Of a stretch of 64,000 bases of DNA, positions 1 to 11,400 are shown piece after piece. Below the pieces are notes generated by a model that was not told the origin of the DNA, did no database searches, and was given only the letters and a program-made list of their open reading frames with translations. The translations under genes and the position numbers were made by a program. The stretch's first letter is position 1, and the number at the start of each line of letters is the position of its first letter. Source of the stretch: Straminergon stramineum (Eukaryota > Streptophyta > Bryopsida > Hypnales > Calliergonaceae); contig OY987265.1 in NCBI GenBank assembly GCA_963920665.1, positions 45,363,620 through 45,427,619 of the forward strand, in the 5' to 3' direction.

Positions 1-468
1 ACAAGAGAAATGTACATTTTTTTAGTATGTTGCCCCTCCCCACAATGTTTCAAAAATTTGCATATAAGATTTTTTGGGGATTGGAGGTGACATGATCAAC
101 TAAAAATTGTGTTAGCACATTAAAATGTACTTCCAAAAACCTTAAGTTCAAATGAAGAGCTATCAAATTCGTTACACAATCCACCTTACAATTGTTGAAA
201 TGCAATTTTTTTTATAAGTAGAAATTACAATTAATTCCAAATCAACATTTGCATGTTTAAATTTTCAATGGTGAATATCATGAAAACACTTTATTCTTTC
301 CATTGGGACCATTTTCAAAGCAAATGGATAAGTACAATGTTTTAGATCTCAAATCAAGTGAAATTGGCAAGCTTTACTCTTCCACTAAGATACATATATG
401 CCTTTGAGAACCTCTCAAAAATCAATATTCACGTTTATCTGTGAAAAATAAAAAATTTCAGTAGTTAA

Positions 469-583
469 CCCTTGAAACTACCCATAAAAATTTTAAAACT
501 AATCATAGGAATTTAACTGCCCATCCCCAAATGAGACTGAAATTTCAGATTGACCATATATGGTTTGGTTGGGCAGTTAGGGG
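469..583. repeat. Short TTAA-flanked inverted-repeat element (candidate)
   Basis: TTAA at 465-468 is followed by CCCTTGAAACTACCCA. On the other side TGGGCAGTTAGGGG is followed by TTAA at 584-587. The ends are imperfect inverted repeats resembling the termini of the larger TTAA-flanked elements at 25647 and 26526. The element is only 115 bp and the terminal match is partial, so this may be coincidence. Confidence 0.35.
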
Positions 584-619
584 TTAAGTTGGCCTCAAAT
601 ATAAACCAACCCAGATTGT

Positions 620-768
620 GGCTCGCTCCTTGTGTCCTGGTCTGCGTCGTGTGGGGTGTCGGGGTGGTACTGGTGTGTCTGTGCCCCGCCAGGCCACTTG
701 TGGCTGGCGGTTTTGTATTCTTATCTCTTTCGCAATGAAATTCCGTTTCATTTGTGTCAAAAAAATAA
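620..768 (+). mobile_element. 5'-truncated LINE-type retrotransposon 3' end
   Basis: A GC-rich 149-bp insert sits in AT-rich DNA and ends in an A-rich tail. It is flanked by a perfect 19-bp direct repeat (601-619 and 769-787, core ACCAACCCAGATTGT), the signature of target-primed reverse transcription. Just before the tail AATGAAA and TTTCATT (734-740 and 746-752) form a small stem-loop, as in many plant non-LTR element 3' ends. It has no coding capacity, and which LINE family it came from cannot be told. Confidence 0.8.
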
Positions 769-1010
769 ATAAACCAACCCAGATTGTACTTCACTCCAGA
801 ACCCAAATGCTTTTCTTCATGTGTAGATCACTAACAATGTTTGTTGAAATTGAAAGATTAAAAATGTTGATATTTGACAATTTCTCATATCAGAGAGCCA
901 GTGGAGAAGACAATGCTCATAAACGACAGAGTAATTAGAATCGTAGCTTGTCCCATTCGTGTTGAATCAATAACTCTAAATTAATTTCTGCCTGTGCACA
1001 CCTCAGTGAC

Positions 1011-1400
1011 AATTTAAAGGAACATATTCCCCTTGGGCAACAAAATGGATTTTGGGCAAGTTCCTAATAGCTCAATTTTTAGTGAAATTTTTTGAAACTT
1101 GCTCATGAGGTAGAAAAAATGATTAGCTTTCTGGAAATATAATTTTTATTGCAGTTGGTGAATTGGAGCAAAAATTATAACATAATAAGTTTAGATTTGA
1201 ACTTGGCAGGAGAGAAAAACTTCACAAAAACTTGAAATAAAGATGATTTTTTTCTCATGTATTAAACTTATTATCTATATAAAAAGCTTTGATTCATTCC
1301 ATTTGGATTTGTGATGTAAAAGTTATAGAGCATTTTGTTTTGTCAACAATAGTGGCAATTTTTATAAAAAAACAAAGTGTAGGATTTGTTTTCAAGCTCA
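1011..1400 (+). repeat. Diverged copy of the TTAA-flanked repeat found at 26526
   Basis: The segment shares ordered blocks with 26526-26900: TTGGGCAAC twice near its start, then AAAGCTTTGA followed by a TTTATGAGATGAAAGTTATG-like stretch. The left terminus is degraded and the right terminus was not found. It has no coding content. Confidence 0.5.
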
Positions 1401-1559
1401 ATCATTACATTTTTTCAAAACAAAAGTTCCATAGGGTTGATTTTGAGTGTTAAAATAATCTCACTATAGAAATTAGCATATTTGAATTCCATCTAACTTA
1501 TATGGAGTAGTTGTTATTGATCTAGTTTGTTCTTCTATCACATACCTTCTTCTTCTCAA

Positions 1560-2900
1560 CATTTATTAAAGAATAAAATCACCTTACTTTTTTTACTTTT
1601 TTACTTTTTCCTATTCTCTGAATTCAATTATTTAAGATAACCAAATTTGAATTCAATATCTATAGCATAAAGATTTTAAGTTAAGAAGATTTGAAGTCTC
1701 ATAAAGTAGTTTACCACGATGCCAAAAATAGGATTTCTTCACTTTGAATGCATTTATCTTGCAATCTATGCCGTTATAGTATTTGAAATTCTTATCACAC
1801 ATTCTAATAAGTCTAATGCAAGTCCCTACAACTAGATATGCAAAAAATTCTTTTAATTTTGTTTTTGCTTTTTGCACTACATATGGTAGGTTTGAGCATG
1901 TTTTTTGACAAACGAACAAATCTTGATCCTTTAGGGTTCCATTTTTAGATCTAAAGGCTTAAAAAATCCAACATTGAGAATCAAGAAACAATCGATTCAA
2001 AACCATGAATCACTTGATCAATTCAACGTAATATACAAATTTCAAAAGAATAAGTATTCCACCTTCTTCATGTTCTTGTAATGACGGCATTGGATTCTTG
2101 TAAAATATAAAATGAAAGAAATAAACTATCTGTTAATTCTAAAAGCAACTATCACTAGTAGGAATTTGATCTCTTACAACTTTGTTGTTAGAAATAACTT
2201 GTCTACAACCACTCATAGTTTGTTCATAACAACTAAGAATGAGTTGTTTAGGAATGGCATCTAGAATAACTCATCCAAAATAACTTGTTTTTGAAAAAGA
2301 GAATTGATTTCAGACAAAGTAGGCCTTTCTTGTGACTCATTATAAAAGATCAAATTTCTACTAGTGTACCAAATCACTTTTCCCAACTTTAATTAATTAC
2401 TCAACATGAAATGCCAACCTTGTAACAAAGTACAATAACTGGACATTTTCCAATTTTCATCCAAATTCCATATCCATTCATTTTTTGTTGGTTTTATCAT
2501 GTCTTTTTATTCTTAATTCTTATCATTCATTCTCACTATTCAATTCATCTTCTACTAAATGTTATATATCAGATTGCAACACTTAATTCTAATCAAGTCC
2601 AAGATTTTGGTCATCAATAGAGTAATCAAGAAATTTAAAAGTTGTAAGCAATTCTATACTTGCGCATTTGGAAATGAGAATTATCAAAATGTAGAATGAT
2701 AATCGGTTTATAAATCACATGAAGTTGCCTCCCACTTCCAAAAATATTCAACTAAAGTTAATACGGTATGTTTGCACTTGGTGTTAGGGGTGATGTTTGC
2801 AATGTGAATTTGATTGGGAAGCAAATCTAAATTTTTTCCTAAGAACCTCATTAACAACACTCTTTAACACATAGTGCAAGCATACCTTAAGCTTACATGC
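1560..2900. other. AT-rich spacer, nothing recognised
   Basis: Only short open frames without codon bias or recognisable motifs occur here. The 88-codon minus-strand frame near 1653-1919 resembles no family I know. Confidence 0.6.
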
Positions 2901-2904
2901 ATTT

Positions 2905-3006
2905 GAAGAAAACCTTGTTGCTTTCAACGTAATCTACATGAAGTTTCTAATCACTATAATATAGAAACATCATGTAGATTTTGTTGAAAGCAACAAGATT
3001 TTCTTC
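2905..3006. repeat. Foldback element with 44-bp arms (MITE-like hairpin)
   Basis: Arms 2905-2948 and 2963-3006 are inverted copies with about four mismatches and a 14-base loop. The right end reads, on the minus strand, CACTAGAAGAAAAT, similar to the terminus of the longer foldback at 39308. The length suits a MITE remnant or a hairpin small-RNA precursor. Confidence 0.75.
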
Positions 3007-3009
3007 TAG

Positions 3010-4400
3010 TGATTTAGCACTAAACACTTCAAAAAGTAAACTATTCTTCCTTAAGAAGATTAATTAACAACATTAACTATTGGGGGTTGGTTTATAATTA
3101 GATTGGAGATGGATGGAAGGCCTTCCTCATTCACCATTTTCTTGGCCCTCAACCCATCTCCAGTTTGGCAATTTGGACCCAATGCATATATATCATTGAA
3201 GCAAATTCAAGGGCCTGATTACTAGGAGTCAATGGATGCGATGTTTTCAATTTTTCATTTTTTCAAACTTAAAGATTCAATGGTGGGGATTTGATCTTGG
3301 AGGTTCAATGTAGGGAGTGCTAGCATGTGAATATAGAATTTATGAACTCATGAGCCTAGGAGTATATTATAGACACCTTCTATGATTATAGGTGTCTATG
3401 CTAAAGATACCTATGTTATAGACTTTTTTCATATTATAGTGTACTTATATTATAGGTAGATATATTATAAATACCTTCAAATGGTTGTAGGGTATATACC
3501 TACAACTAGGTTCAAAGTTTGTAGGCTCATGTCTCTACACTCAAGTGCTAGCATCTTTGGATTCAATGCTAGGATTTTGATTTTGTAGTTTTAGTGGGGT
3601 TTCAATGATCACAATTACTTAGGCGTGTTTTTCCTACTTGCAATTGCTTATGTTTTATCATGGTTTGGTATTAGTAGTTGATTCTATAATTTGTATGAGG
3701 CCTACTTTCTAATCGTTTGGAATTTGTAGCATTAATTAATTTGTTTTTGATTCTCTCTCAAAATAATTCTTAAAATATTCAACTTTTCATTTTTTACTTA
3801 AATTCTACCATCCCTAGTAGCCAAGTATGGTATGTGAGAAAACATGCATAATGTAAGTTAAATTCTAATTATGCTTTATAATGTGACCAAGAAATGACTG
3901 TGAAATTTTCCCATGAAGGTTTACCTCTCTAATCTTTGACCCTTAGTGTTTCGCTATCCTAGTGTCTAAAAACATCTTCAATCCAAATGGTATATTGGTC
4001 CTCTAAATGTATTTCTAACTTTTGACTCATATGTAATAAAATTAATTATTTAGAACTGAAAATTACTATCCTTGGAAGTGCATCCCAATGTACTTTAAAT
4101 AGACATAAGAAAATTCAAATTTTGACATTGGACAAATGTAGAGTGTCATTGGCCAAATTTAGCTTCAGTAAATGTGCTTTGACAAGACCTCTATAATTTT
4201 TTACTTTTAGCTAGCTCTTGAAGTGGTTTATTTTCATTGTCAAATACCTGAAGTTGAATTTTCTTATACCTACTCAAAGTGCTATTGGATTTATTTCCAA
4301 TTATGTAAGTTTCAAGTTCTAATTATATACCATTGAAAAGTTAGTTAGAAATTTTGTGGGCCAGTATACCGGTGGAACTGTGGATGTTCTTACTAATTAG
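3010..4400. other. AT-rich spacer with one dispersed repeat
   Basis: No gene is visible. About 3355-3505 resembles, in inverted orientation, 24555-24690: both have repeated TATAATATAGG-like blocks followed by a CCTTCAA and GGTTGTAGG-like stretch. The rest is featureless AT-rich sequence. Confidence 0.45.
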
Positions 4401-5429
4401 CAGCTACTGTTGCATTCCACGTAGCTGGCGATGTTGCTGGCGTGCTCGTCATCAGCGCTTGCGCTGCAGTTCCATGCCCCAAGTTATTGACCCTGTTTAG
4501 GGTTTTGTTGGTTTTTTCCTGAGCGGTGATCGGTGTTGCGAGCGACCCGCGGTGTTGCCCTGTTGTGTTGCTGCTCCTGCTGTGCGCTGGGGTCCGCCAT
4601 CCTTTTCTCGGCTTCGATTAGGTTTCCGTGTCTGCTGCTGGCCCGGTGGTGCCCGTGGTGGTCGGACATCGGTGTCTCTCTCTCTTTGGACTTAATTATT
4701 GTTCGCTTGTTGTCGTGGAGCTAGCTCCTGTCTCGGCTCGGAGGAATTGCGGGATGCGTCGATGACCGAATCTGCGATCGGAGCCGACGGGGACTTTCGT
4801 TGCGGGGAAGCTCGGAGTCGAGGTGCTGTCTTCTTTCTCAGATTGGTTTGTCATACTCTTGCGTGTGAATTTTCAGTTCTTCTCTTGGCATTGGAATGCC
4901 GACAGGGTTGAGGGAAGCCATTTGCTGATTTTGGCAGGGCCCTAATCAATTTTGGCAGTACGTGGATTGAATTCGAGGCACTCGCTAATCAATCGGCCGT
5001 GTTAGCTGTCTCTCGCTTCTACTCCTCTCTTGCTCGAATCGTGCTCGCTCTGGGAAGTTTGATATGCTTGTATCATGCGGATGCGGGAAGTGTTTTACAA
5101 TCAATCAAGGAAAAAGGTGGGAAATATGTGAAATAGAGAATGAGCTGGCACTCACGGCAACTCTCACTCGTCTAGTGTTGGCCACGGATTTATTTTCAGC
5201 TCACAGAATTCAATGATGGAGGTCCTTGGTCAGCGGGTTTTTAGGTTACTTGGAGATGATTTGTTGATGGATTAGATTTTGAGAATGACAAGACTGCTTG
5301 CGTTCTGTGCATGGCAGTGAGCTGGAAGTGGGGTTAAGACGGAATTGCTATGGTTAATGGCACCGAGTTGACGGTCGTGGCGAATGTGAGATTGTGAATT
5401 CAGTTCTGGGACCGAAGGCCGTGGAAAGT
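4400..5429 (+). promoter_or_regulatory. Probable promoter and 5' UTR of exportin-4
   Basis: This kilobase is clearly GC-richer than the AT-rich spacer upstream and leads straight into the exportin-4 start codon. It contains a telo-box-like GTTTAGGGTTTT at 4496-4507, a motif common in promoters and 5' UTRs of plant housekeeping genes. Open frames here on both strands resemble no known protein and are probably chance products of the GC content. The transcription start cannot be placed from sequence. Confidence 0.5.
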
Positions 5430-8400
5430 ATGGGGCTCGAACAGGGTGGGTGGCAGCAGCACAGCCTGAACGCTGATCTGGAGCGTCTTGTAGGCGCCAT
5501 GCAAGCTGTAGAGCAGGCTTGTGCTGCTCTTCAGGTACGACGGGATCGACGTTCTTGAAAAGAGGAATGTTATTTGGTTGGGTTGAGATATTTCTGAAAG
5601 CAAGAATTTGGTGTTCATTTGCGATGGAATGAAGGCTTTTGTACAGCACTGGTGTCTTAATTTTTCTTCCAAGATTTTTGTTTTGCTTGCGCTTGTCGCA
5701 ATTTGTCCTTCTAGACGGGATTATTTTGAGGAGTAGCTCAATGCAGTAGTGTTTTATCTGTAATGGGACAATCTTTATGCTTCTAAATTTGAGCCTGGTT
5801 TGCCAGTGTAGAGATTTACTAGTGTGGAGATTGTCACACTCCATAGATTCTTGGGTAGTTCAGGTGGTCAGAACTTACTCCAAGGATCTATGGGGGGAAT
5901 TATTCTTAGTCGAGTACTGCTTTGGGGCTTACGTGGAACTTTGTAGAATAGCTCTTTCCGCACATTGAACTTTATCTGTGTCCTGGATAAGTGATGGATG
6001 TTTAGATCGAAAATTTGACCTTGGAGCATTTAATTCGAACTTATTTGATAGCCTTGCACATCATTCTCAGGAGCCTAACGGCAGAGCTGCTGCCGAGACG
6101 ATGTTGCTTGCATTTCGCAAATCATCTCAACCAATACCAGCTTGCCAGTATATACTTGGTCTGGAACCTTGCCCTAACTGGGAGATTTCTTTTTCATTAT
6201 TTAACTTTCAATAGCTCTGAAATGTGGCTCGTGTGTCCTGTATGGATTTAGCAAGATGTCATTCATTTGACTTATATTTCTGAACAGTTACGATGAATAC
6301 TAGGTCTTGTCCTGTATCAATCATTGAGTTCAATTCTTGCTCCCAAGCATTGGGAATTTTTACTTAACACTGTAGTTTCGCCAGTCGAATGCTTCTGCAG
6401 CTACTGAAGTGCTCTTGCGTATACTGGTTGTTTGTGCATAGAACATTCTCATATGGCCACAGCTAGGTTTCAGGCAGCAGCGACAATGCAGGAGGCAGCA
6501 ATCCGAGAGTGGCCCTTACTCACTGCAGATGAGAGGAGCAACTTGCGCACGTAATTTTCTGTCTGTTTCATGGTTTATCATGTTATTATCTCGTATCATT
6601 TTGTTTCATCATGAGCAATCCATGAGGTCATGTGAGCAAAATGTCAAGACAGGTAGCTACATTAGTATCTAGCATGGCATTTGGTTTGCTTTGGTCGTGG
6701 GTGCTCGATGCTCTTGTTGCTTATAAATTGGTTTTTCAATTTGGAATACCTGTGGTAAATATGAACACGAAAATGTATCTTGAAATTCCCTTCTGGTTGA
6801 GCGGACGAATTTGCGCTCAAACCTCACACATTCTCCCATTACATTAAAGGATGCTCTATCACAGTAGTTTGTTCAGGTGACATGAGAGTATTGAAGCTTT
6901 GGAATTGTTGTTACAGGTATTGTCTGCATTATGTGATGGCTCGAGCTGATGCTGCTGAAGCTTATGTTCAAATGAAGGTTTTGTCAGTAGCTGCTGTGCT
7001 ACTGAAAAGAGGCTGGTGAGCAGTGGCTTGATAATTATAACTAGTGTATGGTAGGGTTCACCTAGGGTTCATATTAATATTGGCTTGGGCGTTAATTATA
7101 TAATCATCAATATAAGTGGCTCAGAAGATCATTTTGGTGTAGTTGTTTGTTTTGATGTTTTCGGGTTACAGAACTTCCAAGTATGTGGCAACGCATGGTA
7201 ATATTTGACGTGAAGATTGCCTATGAAACCTTATTTAGGTTGCAAGAGTTGATGCAATCTCCTGGTCAGTCCACCTTGTCTTCTTGGAGCTTCTGAGTAC
7301 GAACGCTTGAATGGCACACATATGTACATATGTATAATTGGAAAGCAATTTGAAGCATGCATTTTTTAGCTGAATCATTTGGAACATTTTGTTACGACGA
7401 GACATGTACTACTTTTGAGACCACAGCTATTGGTAGGCTTGTTTCAATGTCCTGGGCATTGATTTTTTGGTGATCCCAGGCTGGAGTCTGTTGCTACGGA
7501 GAAGGAGGCCTTTTTTGCAGAGGTAACTCCTCACTTCACGCATTTTAACTCTTAAGCAGTAAGCTGGTACTCATCACGCCTTAGGCCGCGCTCTATAAGG
7601 GAGTTGCTTACTGTTTGTTTTGGCGTAGAGACTTGTAGGCTTCTGCTCGTTTCGTAAGGTAATTTTCATTTGGGTCTAATTCCTTAATATTCCAAGTTTT
7701 GGGTAATTGAATGTGTGGATGCATTGCTCTGTCCTTGGCTCTTTAGCTGCCTCTTAAGAAATATTTTGATCCTTACGAGGATGTAGACTTGCATCTTGTG
7801 GCCCTACCTTCTCCTTTTAACCCGTAAGCACTCCGACATCGATATTCTGGATGATGAACAGAGTGTTTCAGGTCAATGTTTCGGCCAAGTATTTTCATTC
7901 ATCATTCTGAATCTCTTAATGATGACCTTTCTTTGTGACCAATTTGATGAAATTGAGGTAAATAATGTATTTCTACAAAGATAAATGCAAAAAAGTGCAA
8001 AAATCCCAAAAGGATACTGACGGTGAAGGCTTAACTTGCCTTTGGTTTATCAATTATGCTGCTTGAAAATACTCCATGCAAATGTGGACACCAACTATAT
8101 CAGTCGGATTTCCTTGCAGGTCAGGCAAGCGGTTTTAGGAGCACATGGGCCAGCTGCGCAACGATCGGGCATAGCATTACTCGAAGCATTGGTGTCCGAG
8201 TTCGCCCCTTCCACTGCCAGTGCAATGGGCTTACCTGCAGAAGTTCACGAGCATTGCCGAGCTTCTTTGGAATTGGATTACTTACAGGTATGGAACTTTT
8301 CCTCCTTAATCGTGGGGTGCTGTTGTTTTGAGTTTCATTAGCTGTACAACACAAATTTCTGATGAGTGTGGAGGTTTTACTTTGTTATTAGTGCTTCTAA

Positions 8401-11400
8401 TTAAGGCTGTAGCTTCTCTTGCTAATTTTTATTTTTTATTTATTTTTATTTGAGTACGGATTAACGACTTTGTAATTCTTCGGCGGACTTTGACTTTTGG
8501 TGCTAAATAGATAATTCTCCGTTGCAGTTATTCTATACGTGGGCTCAGGAAGCTGCCGTGACATCTGCCGAAAGGGCTCTGCAAGGAGTTGGTGGTGCAA
8601 TGGACATAAACGTTTGTGCATCTGCATTAAGGCTCATGTCTCAAATCCTAAACTGGGAATTTCAAGGCACGAATTGGGTTCGAAGTGTTAACGGCGCCGT
8701 TCTAATGGGAAAAAGCAAAACGAATGCATTCACATCGTCGATAGGACGAGACTCGAACAATGCCAAACGCCCTGGTGATCATGCATCTTTGGTCCAGGTG
8801 TGTATGTTAGGAAGTCGCTTTTCACCTGTCATTTCATTTGCGCAGTCGGGAGCTTTATATTGTGTGACGTTAAAGGTCTATTTCCATGTTCTTGTTTCGG
8901 TGAATAGGATCCGCCGTGTTACATTAATTTAGGTTGAGTGCTTACGTCATATGTCAGTGCAGCCAGGGCCAGGTTGGCAGGATGTTTTGCTGGAAGCAAA
9001 CCGAGTGAATTGGATTTTAGAACTGTATGCACATATTCGTCGGAGACAAGTTGGTGGTCCTTCGTGGATGGATTCGCCTCTTGCGGTTTCTGCTCGCCAG
9101 CTTATTGTTCAGTTATGTTCCTTGAATGGGAACATCTTTTCATCTGGTGAGTTGGGCTGGTCAATTCCAGACATGGTGTTCTACTTGTTGGCATGCAGAA
9201 TAAGTTACGAACTCTTCATTGATTTGTTGATGGACAGATGACTGTATCTGTACAGATGGTGGTACATCTCAAGAGCTTCATCTTCAACGGCTGATGACAG
9301 GAGTTACCTCTTGGCTAGATCCACCCGAAGCTGTTGTAGGTTCCTTGTTGGCAGGTTCAGTTTGTGAGAGGTGCGTGACCTAGGGCAAGTGTCGCTTTCT
9401 CCTTCTCTTGATAATTTGAACATAGGTACATCTGAGCTGTCTTTCTAGTATTGTTCTATTTTATGCCTTTTACCACCAAAATTACTAATCTCTCGTGTTC
9501 GTGGCTGCAGTGAGCTGTTGGATGGATGCCGGTCCCTTGCCGCTATTGCCAGTGTGAATTCTCCATCAGCTTTCGATCAACTTCTCAAACCTGTATCTAG
9601 GTGAGGCAAATATCTCCGATTGCGTCCTCATGCTGGATTAAGGCGGAGGAATCTGGCCATTTTGATGTAGTAAAACTTGGGACCATGTCAATTCAATGAC
9701 TATTTTATGGGTGATATATATTCTGACGACCGCATCGGTAACATACGTCAATTTCTTATAATCTTCTTCTGATGTCCTGTTTCATTTATATTAGTAATTG
9801 ACTGTCATACATTATCTGACCATTCTTGGCTTTAATTCTGCCTGAGGGTAATGTCACACTTTGCTGTTGTCTTGAACATCGTTGTGTGAAGTTATTGTCA
9901 TTTTACGAGTTTGACTCATTATTCAATATGATGGGTTGGACTTGTGGGTACAGATCAATAGGAACTTTGAGCCTTTTAGCTTCCCTCACACGAGAGGTTA
10001 TCAAGGCCCGTGAGCAGAACGGTAAAGAAGAGGATACATGGGCAGTAGAAGCTCTTGACATCCTTTTAGACACCTGGACCGTGCTCCTACAAGTAAGCAT
10101 CCTATTAAGCTGTGATTACGTGAATTTTCTCATTCTTAAGTGCCAAAAGCTTATGCCATTAATTGTTGGTCAAATTTTTTCTTCTTGATTTCTTGTGGCA
10201 CCTTTAGCAAGTAGTAGTGGATATTAACAATAGCATGGTTGCAGGAGTGTTGATAGTTTATGATACTACATGGATTAAGGGCCCCTATTAATTGCTCCTA
10301 TTATCTCCTTAGGCCTTGCATCCTTAGCTCAACATAACTTGTTTTGGATGCGGGCTATCTCCTCTGTTTATGCTCTTTCAGAATATTGAATTATCTTTAT
10401 GAAGATCATTTGGAGATAGAAGACATGGACTTCCAGCGTTGTTTGACTAGTAAGGACCATCGCACTGATTGTTACAACATTCTTTCAGCCTGCAGATTTT
10501 AGTAAGAGAATACCATTTCCATCCAGTGGTGTGGAGGCAGCCGCTGCAGTTTTTCAAGCTTATGTTGAAACTGAAGTGAGAGGTATTGCACCAAATTTTT
10601 GTATTAGAATCTCTTATCTACCTTTCTCTGTTCGGACTTATCTGCATTCGATTTAGCTATCTTTTACAGAGATCAGAAAGGTGGTTGTCTTCACACCACT
10701 TCTAATCTTGTCTCATGCGAATCATGACATTGTTCTGTGTTACAGCTGCCGCAGCATCAGCAAATGATGAGGATGATGAAGCTGAACAACTTCGTGCTAG
10801 CATTGCAGGTGTTTCATTTTATCATTATCTATGAGCAGAAAACATGTCTGTGAAACTCTGTGAAAAATGCTTCCAAAGCTTCGTTTGATTTTGTGTTTAT
10901 TCTCAGTAGGTCTTTCGTGTTAGTTGATGGAGGTCTTTCAGACAAATAGAAAACTAAGGATGTAAGGCGTTGCATGCAGCAAGAGACGAACATCTGAGTG
11001 CGGTTGCACTCGTGGCTCGGGCAGCTCCAATGTCAACTATTTCATTTTTAGCTATGCTTATTTCTGAACGCTGCTCTTGGCTACATCAAGTAAGCCAACC
11101 TCATTGTCGAGTACACTACTTGATTGGGTGGGTGGGTGGGGTGGGTTTCTGCGTTATCTTTCCGAATCTCTGAGCTGTATAAAGGCGGCTCGTATATACT
11201 GTCGAAGACTTTGTAAAGGATTCTCCATTCATTGGGTAGTCTAGTCTCTCGTACTGTTTAAGGCTTCTCCTGTAGGAGGTATTAGTTATGTCCTCTACAA
11301 CCCTCCCATTTTTTCTCATAATTTTTTCCCATGGGGAGAAATGTAGTGTACAGGAGGAAGAAACGATCCTACCTCAGTGATGGAAGAACTGCATTGGCTT

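Noticed and set aside
4484..4911. Cys/Arg/Leu-rich open frames on both strands upstream of exportin-4
   Set aside because: No recognisable domain; the GC-rich 5' UTR explains the absence of stops.
5272..5844. A 190-codon minus-strand frame across exportin-4 exon 1
   Set aside because: It is antisense to a verified coding exon and its intron, without family resemblance.
7237..7262. A small exon-like stretch in exportin-4 (after TTTAG, reading LQELMQSP)
   Set aside because: Using it breaks the frame into exon 5; joining 7015 directly to 7480 gives the family-like RGWLES and keeps phase.
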